The notes under the pieces were generated by a model. The model was not told the origin of the DNA, did no database searches, and saw only the letters and a program-made list of their open reading frames with translations. 23,331 nt of DNA from an uncultured Lachnospiraceae bacterium. GTDB taxonomy: Bacteria > Bacillota > Clostridia > Lachnospirales > Lachnospiraceae. Numbering within the stretch: position 1 is the stretch's first letter; every line of letters begins with the position of its first letter. The DNA lies in NCBI GenBank assembly GCA_910583615.1, contig CAJTXP010000057.1:1-23331 (forward strand), read 5' to 3'. Positions 7,875 to 16,585 of the stretch are shown here, one piece after another. Made by a program: the position numbers and the translations under genes.

Positions 7875-8621
7875 TCAGAGCTGATAATTCTCCAGAATAC
7901 ATCTGCGCAGAAATGTCAGCGCATGGACGGTTGCCAGTTCCCGGATCGTCCTTCTGTCTCCGCTGAAATGAAACTCTTCCACCTCGATCTTCCCTCTTAC
8001 ATTGCAGCCGATATAGACCAGTCCCACCGGCTCTCCGTTTTCACCGGTTTCCGGTCCTGCATAGCCGGTCACGCTGATACATACGTCAGCCTCTGTAAGC
8101 TTTGCTCCGCCCCGTGCCATCTCCCATGCCGTCTGTTCACTGACGGCAGAATATTTTTTCAACGTTATCTTTTTTACACCAAGGATTTTCCTTTTTGCCT
8201 TATTGGAATAGGTGACAAAGCCCTGTTTAAAAATCTCGGATACGCCTGCCACATCCGTAAGCCTTGCACTCACCATTCCGCCTGTGCAGGACTCTACCGT
8301 TGTGATCGTCATCTTCTGTTCTTTTAAAAGTTCAACGATCGTCTCTGCCAGCGTCACTTTCGAACTGGTAGTAAAGATACAGCTTCCCAGACGCACTTTC
8401 AGTTCCCGCACCATTCCCTTTACCAGATTTCTGGCCTCGTCCTCCTGTTCTGACTGAGCCGAGATACAGATATCCACTTCTCCCGGAAACGACTGAAACG
8501 CAAAAAGCAGCTTCTCATCTGCAGTCAGAAGATCATGGATCTTCTCCCGTACTTCCGCTTCTTCCATTCCGCATAGTTTTACCGTCTTTGAATAAGAACA
8601 GTTCTGCACTTCATTTTCCAT
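7875..8621 (-). CDS. CinA-like protein: KH-type linker plus nicotinamide-nucleotide amidase domain
   Basis: The C-terminal domain (residues about 95-245) is the CinA C-terminal/PncC family, which deamidates nicotinamide mononucleotide. It shows TTVESCTGGMVSARLTDVAG with the conserved S and C, then SVTGYAGPETGENGEPVGLVYIG. Residues about 10-80 resemble the small KH-like domain of full-length CinA. The N-terminal MoaB-like (COG1058) domain, about 170 residues in normal CinA proteins of 410 or so, is absent. No frameshifted remnant is present, because pgsA ends 3 bases upstream. The ATG at 8621 follows a GGAGGGG site by 11 bases. The position after pgsA is where clostridia usually have cinA, so this is probably a naturally shortened CinA. 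recA, the usual next gene, is missing. Confidence 0.88.
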   Translation of the reverse strand: MENEVQNCSYSKTVKLCGMEEAEVREKIHDLLTADEKLLFAFQSFPGEVDICISAQSEQEDEARNLVKGMVRELKVRLGSCIFTTSSKVTLAETIVELLKEQKMTITTVESCTGGMVSARLTDVAGVSEIFKQGFVTYSNKAKRKILGVKKITLKKYSAVSEQTAWEMARGGAKLTEADVCISVTGYAGPETGENGEPVGLVYIGCNVRGKIEVEEFHFSGDRRTIRELATVHALTFLRRCILENYQL

Positions 8622-8623
8622 GA

Positions 8624-9166
8624 CTAAATATTCCCCTCCAGAATCACATGTTTATTTTTTATGAGATAGTCAGCCAGTGACACCACGGTCAGAACCAGGG
8701 CCGTCCAGACCAGGATCTGCCCGATCAGATCAAAGATTCCTCCGAAGTCCAGAATCAGCACGATGATCATCAGCATCTGAAACGTGGTCTTGAATTTTCC
8801 CCAGTAACTGGCTGCGATCACCACGCCGTTATCCGATGCCACCAGCCGGAAACCGCTGATAATGAACTCCCTGCTTATAATGATGATAACCATCCATGCC
8901 GGCAGCAGTCCTTCCGATGTAAGGCAGATCAGGGCCGCGCAGACCAGAAGTTTATCTGCCAGCGGATCCATAAATTTTCCAAAATTCGTAACCAGATTAT
9001 ATTTCCTTGCAATCTTTCCGTCCAGAAGATCCGTAAGGCTTGCCGCGATAAAGATCAGGACCGCAATGTATTTACTGTATCCCGGAACCAGATCCACCAG
9101 AGTAAACCATACAAAAAACGGAATCAGAAGCACCCGCAGCACAGTCAGTTTATTCGGTAAATTCAT
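8624..9166 (-). CDS. pgsA: CDP-diacylglycerol--glycerol-3-phosphate 3-phosphatidyltransferase
   Basis: Makes phosphatidylglycerophosphate from CDP-diacylglycerol and glycerol 3-phosphate, the committed step to phosphatidylglycerol and cardiolipin. It is a 180-residue membrane protein with several hydrophobic helices. The CDP-alcohol phosphotransferase motif D-G-x2-A-R-x8-G-x3-D-x3-D is complete: D49, G50, A53, R54, G63, D67 and D71. The ATG at 9166 follows AGGAGAG by 7 bases and overlaps the end of rimO by 17 bases. A TTG two codons earlier is less well placed. The rimO-pgsA coupling is the standard clostridial arrangement. Confidence 0.95.
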   Translation of the reverse strand: MNLPNKLTVLRVLLIPFFVWFTLVDLVPGYSKYIAVLIFIAASLTDLLDGKIARKYNLVTNFGKFMDPLADKLLVCAALICLTSEGLLPAWMVIIIISREFIISGFRLVASDNGVVIAASYWGKFKTTFQMLMIIVLILDFGGIFDLIGQILVWTALVLTVVSLADYLIKNKHVILEGNI

Positions 9167-10490
9167 CTGCAATCTCTCCTATCAAATCATATTCATCTGC
9201 TCCGGTCACATGTACTTTCACAAAATCCCCGGACATCAGCTCTGCCATGGTCTGAATAAAAATATACCCGTCTACTCCCGGAGCATCCTTATAGGTCCGG
9301 GCCACATATGCATATTCATCCGTAAGCCTGCCTTCCACCATGCACCAGAGTTCTTTTCCCGTCATGGCTTCCGCTTTTTCGAAAGAAATATCCTGCTGCA
9401 GTTCCATCAGTTCTTCCCGCCGGGCTTCTTTTACCCCGTCCGGTATCTGTCCTTCCATGCAGGCAGCCGGCGTGTCCTCTTCCGGAGAATAGGAAAATAC
9501 TCCAAGCCGGTCAAATTCCATCTCATCCACAAAATCCATCAGTTCTTCATGTTCTTCTTCAGTCTCTCCGGGAAAACCGGTAATCAGCGTTGTCCGAAGA
9601 CAGATATCCGGTATCTCTTCCCGAAGCTTCCCAACGATCTCTTTCAGATCCTGCTTTGTCGTTCTTCTTCCCATTCGCTTCAGAATCCGGTCGGAAGCAT
9701 GCTGTATGGGTAGGTCCAGATAATGGCAGATCTTTGGCTCCTCTTTGATCGTCCGGATCAGTTCCTCATAGATTTCCTCCGGATAACAATACTGTACCCG
9801 GATCCACCTGAGGCCCTTTATCCTGCAAAGTCCTTTTAAAAGCTCATGGAGCTTCTTTTCCCCGTAGAGATCAACTCCATACATGGTCGTTTCCTGCGCC
9901 ACCAGGATCAGTTCCTTCACACCCTGATCCGCCAGCTCCTGTGCTTCTCTTAAAAGCTCCTCCATCGGAAAGCTTCTGTAGCGCCCGCGAAGCTTCGGAA
10001 TGATACAGTAGGTACAGTGTTTGTCACAGCCTTCCGCAATCTTCAGATGGGCATAATGGCCTCCTGTTGTCAGTATTCTCCCTGCTTTTGTCATGACCAG
10101 CCGGTCAATATTTCCACACAGAAGCTTTTTTTCTCCTGCAGCCGCCTGCCCGATCACTTCCACGATCCTGTCATAAGATGCCGTTCCCACCACTGCGTCC
10201 ACTTCCGGAATTTCTTCCAGAATCTCATCCTGGTATCTCTCAGCCAGGCATCCTGTTACGATCAGCCCTTTCAGTCTCCCCTCTTTCTTCCACTCCGCCA
10301 TTTCAAGAATCGTATTCACGCTCTCTTCTTTGGCGTCTCCGATAAAGCAGCAGGTATTGACAACAATGATATCCGCCTGCGCCTCATCGTCTGTAAAGCC
10401 GTAGCCCTTTTCTGCAAGCAGGCCAAGCATGGCCTCTGAATCCACCAGATTCTTGTCGCAGCCAAGAGATACAAACAGTATCTTCATCAT
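9150..10490 (-). CDS. rimO: Ribosomal protein S12 methylthiotransferase
   Basis: Radical SAM enzyme that adds a methylthio group to a conserved aspartate of ribosomal protein S12. The 446 residues show the N-terminal UPF0004 domain with cluster ligands C11 (SLGCDKNLVDSE, the RimO-specific form), C47 and C81. The radical SAM cluster is C155, C159 and C162 in EGCDKHCTYCIIPKLRGR, and a TRAM domain lies at the C-terminus (about 375-440). The CDKNLVDSE signature separates it from MiaB, which has a different sequence there. AGGAGA lies 11 bases before the first of two ATG codons. It is the first gene of the housekeeping operon, with its own promoter at 10563-10591. Confidence 0.95.
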   Translation of the reverse strand: MMKILFVSLGCDKNLVDSEAMLGLLAEKGYGFTDDEAQADIIVVNTCCFIGDAKEESVNTILEMAEWKKEGRLKGLIVTGCLAERYQDEILEEIPEVDAVVGTASYDRIVEVIGQAAAGEKKLLCGNIDRLVMTKAGRILTTGGHYAHLKIAEGCDKHCTYCIIPKLRGRYRSFPMEELLREAQELADQGVKELILVAQETTMYGVDLYGEKKLHELLKGLCRIKGLRWIRVQYCYPEEIYEELIRTIKEEPKICHYLDLPIQHASDRILKRMGRRTTKQDLKEIVGKLREEIPDICLRTTLITGFPGETEEEHEELMDFVDEMEFDRLGVFSYSPEEDTPAACMEGQIPDGVKEARREELMELQQDISFEKAEAMTGKELWCMVEGRLTDEYAYVARTYKDAPGVDGYIFIQTMAELMSGDFVKVHVTGADEYDLIGEIADEFTE

Positions 10491-10512
10491 AGATGATATA
10501 ATCTCCTTTTTA

Positions 10513-10546
10513 CCGCATATCCTGCGGCATTTTCCGGCACGGAAAA
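10513..10546 (-). promoter_or_regulatory. Two hairpins in the rimO leader
   Basis: TTTTCCG-GCA-CGGAAAA (10530-10546, 7-bp stem) and CCGCA-TATCC-TGCGG (10513-10527, 5-bp stem) lie side by side. They fall between the predicted transcript start near 10556 and the ribosome site near 10502. They could shield or stabilise the start of the message. No known regulatory RNA class is recognised. Confidence 0.3.
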
Positions 10547-10562
10547 ATCTGCGCCTGAAAAT

Positions 10563-10591
10563 ATTATAATACCGACGGGAAGTAAAAGCAA
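10563..10591 (-). promoter_or_regulatory. Promoter for the rimO operon
   Basis: On the minus strand, TTGCTT (-35, at 10586-10591) and a perfect TATAAT (-10, at 10563-10568) are separated by exactly 17 bases. The -35 box is overlapped by a 6-bp inverted repeat AGCAAT-GACT-ATTGCT at 10587-10602. This could be an operator, or a weak terminator for the upstream surface-protein gene, since TTTTA follows it on the minus strand. Confidence 0.65.
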
Positions 10592-10622
10592 TGACTATTG
10601 CTCTCTCCCTCTGTACTTTCTG

Positions 10623-10695
10623 AACGTTTGATTACCGTCCACGGGACGTGGGGCTGATCCCTGGGCCTCTGTGCTCTGCAGCGGTTAACGTTTGA
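10623..10695. repeat. Half copy of the palindromic repeat, flanked by 9-bp direct repeats
   Basis: The segment 10632-10686 matches the outer part of the left arm of the palindrome at 19727. Shared blocks include CACGGG, GTGGG and CCTCTGTGCTCTGCAGCG (the last identical to the copy at the right edge). It is bordered by AACGTTTGA at 10623-10631 and again at 10687-10695, which looks like a target-site duplication. The stop codon of the giant surface-protein gene (TAA, 10685-10687) lies at the junction. The inner half of the arm and the whole right arm are absent from this copy. Confidence 0.6.
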
Positions 10696-13600
10696 ACAGC
10701 AACAACCGTTTTTGCCTTAGGAAGAGCGCCCACGCGCCTGCCCATACCAGCAGGACTCCCGTCCAGATCCGCAGGAACAGGGATCTGTCCATAAAAAACT
10801 GCACCAGAAGATCGGGGGTAAGCAGAAATTTTATTTCCTCCAGTTCGCTCTGATTTCCCGCCGCATCCAGGGCTGTCACGCTTATGGTCTGCCACTGGTT
10901 TGCACCTTCCGCCGTCAGTGTCATCCGTCCATCCTGATTTTGCACCTCTGACGCCGAATAGACGGACACTGTACCGTTGATCTTTACCGCCACTTCCGAT
11001 ATCTGCACATTATCCTGAATATCCAGCGTGATCTCCCTGCTGTTTTCTCTGTACTGGCCGCCGTCCTCCAGTCCGGAGAGAAGAATGCTCGGCGCCGTCC
11101 TGTCCATTACAAATTCAATCTTTTTTCCTTTTGTCTGATTATCGGACGCGTTTTCCGCCCGGTCTTCTGAATAAATCATCAGAACATACGTTCCTTCTTC
11201 TGTAAAATTACGTCCGGGAATCCTGTAGACATACTGCCTCCAGCCTGCATCCGTATCACTCGCCTGCACCTCATAATCCTCGTCCTGCCGCAGAGTCAGA
11301 AGCTTCCCGTTCCGGCTGCAGCTGATCTCCAGAAATTCCAGCGTGTCCACATTGGTTTCCGTCACAACGATGTCCTGCTCTGCATTCGTATAATACACGC
11401 CTCCGGCGCCTGCCAGCAGTTCCGTTCTGTCATCCAGCGTATAGACAGAACCAAACCGGTTGACGGAAAACTGTATTTCTTCATGACTTGTATTCCCGGC
11501 CAGGTCGCTGACCGATACGGAAAGCAGATACAGATCATCCATCTGGGGGATATATGCAAAATCATCGGCCAGGAACAGTTCTCCATTTTCACCTGGTATC
11601 CGCTTTCCGTTCCATTCTGTCGGTCCGCTTTGACAGCCGGTCAGCCGGATCTTCATATTTCCGCTTTGATAATTTGCATCCATGCAGCGGATGACAGGGG
11701 TTACTGCGCCTTTATTGGCGGACATGTTCTGAAGTCCGGATATTTCCAGCACAGGAGCCGTCTGATCAATGATAAAATGTTCCGTTCCATATTCGTTCAT
11801 CCGGTTGCCCGCCTGATCCATTCCGGTAATGCCAAATGTGTAATCCCCATCTGCGTCAAAGTGTACCGTCGCCACGTTATGATCGCCGTCTCTGCGCCAT
11901 CCTGACAGATCCGGGACCCGGCCTCCCTCCTGTTCCGTTATCATAACCTCAATCAAAGAGGCATCAAAATTATGTTCGAGAATGTCTATAACCGCAGTCC
12001 TTCCCTGCGCATAGTACTTACTGTCCGGTTTTCTTTCGTTCTCGAAACTCACTGTCACCACCGGCTCTGTCCGGTCAATGGTGAATTCATCCATTCTCTC
12101 ATATTCCGCCCTGTTTCCTGCCAGATCTGTAAAACCAAGCGTGAATGTATAATCGCCGTCTGCATGGAAAATCACATGACATATATGAACTGTCTCATCT
12201 CCCGTACCGGATTCCTGCCAGCCTCCTATGGACGGCATGGTTCCATCCGAATTTGTAATCTGAAATTCCACATCTGCAGGATCAAAATTCCGTTCCCGGA
12301 TCGTTACGGCTGCCGTACGGCTCTCATGGTACAGACCATGTTCCGACCTGTCGTGACTGTCATATTCCACCTCGATCACAGGTATCGTTGTATCAATATT
12401 GTAAACCTGTTCCACCGTACCGGCGTGCCCTGCCCGATCCTTGTAATCTGCCCGCACCAGCACTTCATTCTCATTATTGGACGCCGCATCCAGAACCAGT
12501 TCCTCCTGACACTCATACACGATCCCGGCGTCTGTCAGGGCGGATGTGTCTCCTGTTCCATATTCCATGTGGTAGGAAAGATTCTTTCCTCCTTTGCAGT
12601 CCACGCTTTTCAACCCGGAATAAGAATCCTGAACCATCAGCCGGAATCTCACATCCGTATTGTAGTAATCCACTCCTCCAACCGTTCTTGAAGGACTGGT
12701 ATCCGTCACAATCACCGCGCTCCCTTCCTGCCTGTGCCGCTCGTCGCCTTCCACAACCGGCCTGCAGCTTTGCACGGCGCTGTTCTGGGACCAGTCCCAT
12801 ACCTCTGCGGTTACAGTCCCTTTAAAATCAGAAGATGCGAATGGAATATGGATTTCCAGTTCTCCTCCGGCCGTCGGATCAAAATCCGTTTTTTTCTCCG
12901 TTATTGTTCCATCCTCATCTTTCGCCGTGCAGCGAATGGAACGGATTCCTGACGTCGGATCACTGGCTGATGCCTTTATGGTCATCCGGCCGTCTGCAAA
13001 CAGATAACGAAGGTCTCCATAACGGACCGCATCCAGAAATCCGGATTTTTCAACGGAATAAGAAAGCTCCATCTCCGGCTCCGTGCCGTCCACACATACC
13101 TGTTTTACGGCCGGTTCTGCGCAATTTCCCGAAAGGTCCGCGCATCCGGGAGAAAACGCATAGACCGCCTCTGTCATAAGCGGAAGATACCAGACCACCC
13201 TGCCTTCGGCGATCCGGGCCCTGTCTGTTTTTTTCAGAAATGCCTCAACACTGTTATCCTCAATGTTATTTCCTGCCCGGTCTGTAATCCGGGTTTTCTG
13301 AAGTTCCAGGAGCAGTTCATGAAACCTGAGATTTTCATCCTCTGCTTCCAGTCTTAGATATACCGCTTCTGAAAAAAACACACAGCCGTTCCCATCACAG
13401 GCCGCCTCCTCCCTTTTTTCTTTTTCCGTCATATCCACACAGGAGATACGAAGTACCGGCGGCGTTTTGTCCAGTACAAGCAAAACGCTTTCATACGTTC
13501 CGCCCTCCAGAACCTTTGTATCCTGTCTGCTTCCGCATACCTCCTCCCACATCATCACATTTCCTGCCAGATCTCTGTATTCCGCCGAAACGGTATACCT

Positions 13601-16273
13601 GTCTTCCTCCGTCAGAGAAAAACTGCCCTCATAAACCTCTTCCCTCTTATCCCATTGAACGTACGGGTTATAAACGTTTCCGTCCTTTCCTGTCACGGTC
13701 AGTCTGAAGTCCAGAAGCCCTGTAAGTTCTCCCCCCTGATAGACCGGACATGCGCACGGTTCCCGGACTGAAAAACATACCTTTATTGCATCACTGTAGT
13801 ATGCGGTATATCCTGTCCGCGGCCTGCTGTCCATGATATCAAAGGACGGGTCAGTATCATGGTCCCTGACCAGACGGGCCGCATCATTATAAGTAATACA
13901 AAAGCCCGGCGCTTCATGATCCAGTAAGAATCTCCGGCTTGTATAGACTCCCTCTTCTGTCCGGTCATCCAGGACTCCACTTCCGATCATCCGGTTCCCC
14001 GCGCGGTCTTCATAAGAGATCGTGACTTCATAGCCGGATACCTTCATTCCCTCTTCTCCGTCGAATGCATATTCTGCCAGATGACTGCGTCCCTCTTCCT
14101 TCCACTCAAGGCTGCTGCCGGATACCACAGCCGCCGCTTTCTCCGTATCCAGATTCCACACAGTCAGCGTTACTGCTTCCGGATTCCAGTATCCGGCATG
14201 ATCGTCGATCGCAAAGGTAAATTTTACATCCGCTCCCTCCGCGCTGCGGTATACATCCATGCCTCTGCTCTGCCCTGTTGTCTCTCCTTCCACAGTAAAT
14301 AAAGTAAGCTCAGGAGGCCTGTCATCAATCACAACCGTACAGCCTGTATAGACGCCATTCTCCATTTCTCCCGGAATCGCTCCGTATGTCTCAATAAGAT
14401 TTCCCGCTCCGTCCTGATATTCCACTGTAAAGTCATACACCGCCTCTCCTGTGCCCGGGACTGCCGGAAATAAAAGCTGTGTACAAACCCTGGATACTCC
14501 CGGATCCGGCATCTTCCATTCTTTGACAGACGCTCCATAACCTCCGTAATCGTCAAGTCCCACATACGGATTCACCGGATTTCCATCCCTGCCGACATAA
14601 TTCAGGTAATTCTCCTCATCCAGCGCAAGTTCCAGCATCGCTTCTGTATGATAAAAAAAGGTCTTTCTCCCTGCGTCCATGATTCCATTTCCATAATCCA
14701 CGGACAGAACCGGATTTTTCTGATCCATGCAGATCACCGTCGTCCCTGTTATATCATCCGTATCCATGCCATACGTCACATTTCCTGCACGATCCTTCAG
14801 CCGTTTTATCTGCAGGCGGTCGCTCACATTCTGCTCATGGCCGGACGGCAGCACCATACATCCTCTGATATGTTCATAGCCCTCATATCGCTTCCCCTCA
14901 CAGGTAAAAGACGCTCCGCCCTCTTCCACTGCCTGAAGCTCCCGGATCTGCATCCTTCCGCTTTCTGTCAGAATCTGTCCGCACAAGTCTTCCGTATCAA
15001 TTCCGGACACGGCGCCTGGTTCCTGTCCGTCCTTTTTACCGTCTGTCACGTACAGATCAAACCAGATCTCTTTTTTTCCGAACAGCCTGTCCATTATGGA
15101 ATGCACAAACTCCATAATACCCGTATCGGACACCGATTCCGGATTGGTTCCATCCGATGTAAAGGACACAAAAACTCGGGAATCCGGCGCCGTCTTATCC
15201 ACAACGAATTCCATCTCCTCTTCTGTTGTTCCCCCAAGCACGTCCGTCACCCGAAACGTATAACGAAAGCCTCCGTCTTCCATATCGGTCAGCAACTCTG
15301 AAAATTCATCTGATTCGTGCAGTTCCTCTTCAAGGACCGCCTGCTCCCCATATACATAACATGCATCCTCCTTTTGAAAGTCTTTCCATATCACATATTC
15401 CCCATTGTCCTCTCTGTACTCTGCCACTGCAATTCCGGCGTCAGAATCTGCACGGACTCTGACCCTGGGGTCTTCTGTAAAATACCTGTTTTCCCCCCAC
15501 TTTACCGGTTCCGGCTCATAACTGACGGAAAACGACGGATCCTCCGTTATTTTTTTCCCTTTGACTGTCAGTATATCCTCCCCTTTGATCTCCCCCTCTT
15601 CCTCATCTTCTCCTGTTCTATATATAAGGTTGTATCTATATTCTCCAGTCTCATGAATTACATCCGTAAAGCGTCCATCCTCGCAGATGAGCTCCTCACC
15701 GTCTCTCTGTATCACAAACTGTCCGGCTGAATCTTCCTCATCACCGGTCCATTCATCCAGTTTCAGCGTAATGGTCATAAATTCCCGAAAACAGTAAACT
15801 CCAGCTGCATCCGTCACAGTACTGCCACAGTCATTGACAGCAGACTCCAGCTCAAATCCTGGAAATACAGTCTCCGGTTCCTTTTCCTCATCTTCTTTTT
15901 CATCGGTTTCTTCTTTTTCGTCGGTCTCTTCTTTCTCATCCGTCTCTTCTTTTTTGTCGGTTTCTTCTTTTTCGTCCGTCTCTTCCTTCTCGTCGGTCTC
16001 CCCTTTTTCGTCCGCCTCTTCCTTTTCATCGGTTTCGTTTCCTTCTTCCGCCTCTTCTTCTTTGTTTTCTTCCCCATCCTCTTTTTTATCATCAGTCTCT
16101 GTTTCCTCTTCTTTTCCAGGATTTTCTTTTCTTTCCCCTTCTTCCGTTTTTTCATTCTCCCATGATTCTCCCCCTGAATCTTCCATTGCATACACCGATG
16201 CCGTTTCCGGTATCCCATGCTCCAGAAACAGTAAAAATACCATCACCACTGCCAGTATGTGTTTTCTTTTCAT
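10685..16273 (-). CDS. Giant Ig-like repeat surface protein with acidic stalk
   Basis: An 1862-residue predicted cell-surface protein of unknown function. Residues 1-29 are a signal peptide, likely cut after SVYA. Residues about 35-135 are a very acidic low-complexity stalk built on a DEKEET hexapeptide repeat. From about 140 to 1800 the chain repeats a pattern of roughly 120-170 residues. Each unit opens with D-x-T-x-P followed by a beta strand (DKTAPDSR, DHEAPGF, DKTPPVL, DTTIPVI, DRTEPVV, DQTAPVL, DRTAPSI) and closes with DRAGN or DLAGN. About a dozen units can be seen. This is typical of bacterial Ig-like modules. The C-terminus is a single hydrophobic helix (about 1832-1852) and a basic tail; there is no LPXTG. 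The ATG follows AAAGGAG by 8 bases. It is the last gene of the kinase operon, so it may be an adhesin or sensor under kinase control; that link is inference. Confidence 0.85.
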   Translation of the reverse strand: MKRKHILAVVMVFLLFLEHGIPETASVYAMEDSGGESWENEKTEEGERKENPGKEEETETDDKKEDGEENKEEEAEEGNETDEKEEADEKGETDEKEETDEKEETDKKEETDEKEETDEKEETDEKEDEEKEPETVFPGFELESAVNDCGSTVTDAAGVYCFREFMTITLKLDEWTGDEEDSAGQFVIQRDGEELICEDGRFTDVIHETGEYRYNLIYRTGEDEEEGEIKGEDILTVKGKKITEDPSFSVSYEPEPVKWGENRYFTEDPRVRVRADSDAGIAVAEYREDNGEYVIWKDFQKEDACYVYGEQAVLEEELHESDEFSELLTDMEDGGFRYTFRVTDVLGGTTEEEMEFVVDKTAPDSRVFVSFTSDGTNPESVSDTGIMEFVHSIMDRLFGKKEIWFDLYVTDGKKDGQEPGAVSGIDTEDLCGQILTESGRMQIRELQAVEEGGASFTCEGKRYEGYEHIRGCMVLPSGHEQNVSDRLQIKRLKDRAGNVTYGMDTDDITGTTVICMDQKNPVLSVDYGNGIMDAGRKTFFYHTEAMLELALDEENYLNYVGRDGNPVNPYVGLDDYGGYGASVKEWKMPDPGVSRVCTQLLFPAVPGTGEAVYDFTVEYQDGAGNLIETYGAIPGEMENGVYTGCTVVIDDRPPELTLFTVEGETTGQSRGMDVYRSAEGADVKFTFAIDDHAGYWNPEAVTLTVWNLDTEKAAAVVSGSSLEWKEEGRSHLAEYAFDGEEGMKVSGYEVTISYEDRAGNRMIGSGVLDDRTEEGVYTSRRFLLDHEAPGFCITYNDAARLVRDHDTDPSFDIMDSRPRTGYTAYYSDAIKVCFSVREPCACPVYQGGELTGLLDFRLTVTGKDGNVYNPYVQWDKREEVYEGSFSLTEEDRYTVSAEYRDLAGNVMMWEEVCGSRQDTKVLEGGTYESVLLVLDKTPPVLRISCVDMTEKEKREEAACDGNGCVFFSEAVYLRLEAEDENLRFHELLLELQKTRITDRAGNNIEDNSVEAFLKKTDRARIAEGRVVWYLPLMTEAVYAFSPGCADLSGNCAEPAVKQVCVDGTEPEMELSYSVEKSGFLDAVRYGDLRYLFADGRMTIKASASDPTSGIRSIRCTAKDEDGTITEKKTDFDPTAGGELEIHIPFASSDFKGTVTAEVWDWSQNSAVQSCRPVVEGDERHRQEGSAVIVTDTSPSRTVGGVDYYNTDVRFRLMVQDSYSGLKSVDCKGGKNLSYHMEYGTGDTSALTDAGIVYECQEELVLDAASNNENEVLVRADYKDRAGHAGTVEQVYNIDTTIPVIEVEYDSHDRSEHGLYHESRTAAVTIRERNFDPADVEFQITNSDGTMPSIGGWQESGTGDETVHICHVIFHADGDYTFTLGFTDLAGNRAEYERMDEFTIDRTEPVVTVSFENERKPDSKYYAQGRTAVIDILEHNFDASLIEVMITEQEGGRVPDLSGWRRDGDHNVATVHFDADGDYTFGITGMDQAGNRMNEYGTEHFIIDQTAPVLEISGLQNMSANKGAVTPVIRCMDANYQSGNMKIRLTGCQSGPTEWNGKRIPGENGELFLADDFAYIPQMDDLYLLSVSVSDLAGNTSHEEIQFSVNRFGSVYTLDDRTELLAGAGGVYYTNAEQDIVVTETNVDTLEFLEISCSRNGKLLTLRQDEDYEVQASDTDAGWRQYVYRIPGRNFTEEGTYVLMIYSEDRAENASDNQTKGKKIEFVMDRTAPSILLSGLEDGGQYRENSREITLDIQDNVQISEVAVKINGTVSVYSASEVQNQDGRMTLTAEGANQWQTISVTALDAAGNQSELEEIKFLLTPDLLVQFFMDRSLFLRIWTGVLLVWAGAWALFLRQKRLLLFKR
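15891..16034 (-). repeat. 18-bp coding tandem repeat (8 units)
   Basis: Eight consecutive 18-bp units, each a variant of TCTTCTTTTTCGTCGGTC on the plus strand, encode an alternating hexapeptide of the DEKEET type at residues about 80-128 of the giant surface protein. Most differences between units are silent or conservative (E/A, E/G, E/K). The array is likely to vary in copy number between strains. Confidence 0.9.
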
Positions 16274-16301
16274 ATGTTCTGCTCCTTTCTGCCATATCCT
16301 T

Positions 16302-16583
16302 TTATATCATCTCATCTGTATGAATCAGTAAAATCTCTTCTACCACGCGGAAACTCTCATTCTGTAAATGCAGCAGCACGGTTTTCGGCGCCGCATCCTG
16401 CGATTTTACCACTTCTCTTTTACGGCTTCTCTTTACAGCTTTTGTCTTTTTCTGCTTCCCTCTTTTTCCCAGCACCCGCAGTGCTGTCTTAATATCCAGT
16501 CTCACAAAAAGGAATATCGTGACTGCACCGGATATTACGGTTCCGAAAAGGCATGCCATGTACACAGATGTATACAGGTTCAT
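16302..16583 (-). CDS. Small basic single-pass membrane protein
   Basis: A 93-residue protein that is not recognised as a named family. It has one hydrophobic segment near the N-terminus (about residues 6-26, CLFGTVISGAVTIFLFV). A strongly basic stretch follows (KRGKQKKTKAVKRSRKREVVK), then a C-terminal segment ending EEILLIHTDEMI. By the positive-inside rule the basic part is cytoplasmic. The ATG at 16583 is placed well after GGAGGGGGAG. It lies 2 bases beyond the kinase stop (16586-16588); a GTG two codons earlier would overlap that stop. Tight coupling to the kinase suggests a partner or substrate, but nothing in the sequence shows an enzymatic function. Confidence 0.7.
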   Translation of the reverse strand: MNLYTSVYMACLFGTVISGAVTIFLFVRLDIKTALRVLGKRGKQKKTKAVKRSRKREVVKSQDAAPKTVLLHLQNESFRVVEEILLIHTDEMI

Positions 16584-16585
16584 TG

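Noticed and set aside
10685..10830. Sortase anchoring of the giant surface protein
   Set aside because: The C-terminus has a hydrophobic helix and basic tail, but no LPXTG-like motif precedes it. Direct membrane anchoring is more likely.
10632..10895. An open frame overlapping the 3' end of the giant gene in another frame
   Set aside because: It runs through the repeat copy and the coding region of the surface protein, with no family match or ribosome site.
15891..16034. CRISPR-like array
   Set aside because: The 18-bp units are contiguous, without spacers, and in frame in a coding sequence. This is a protein tandem repeat.
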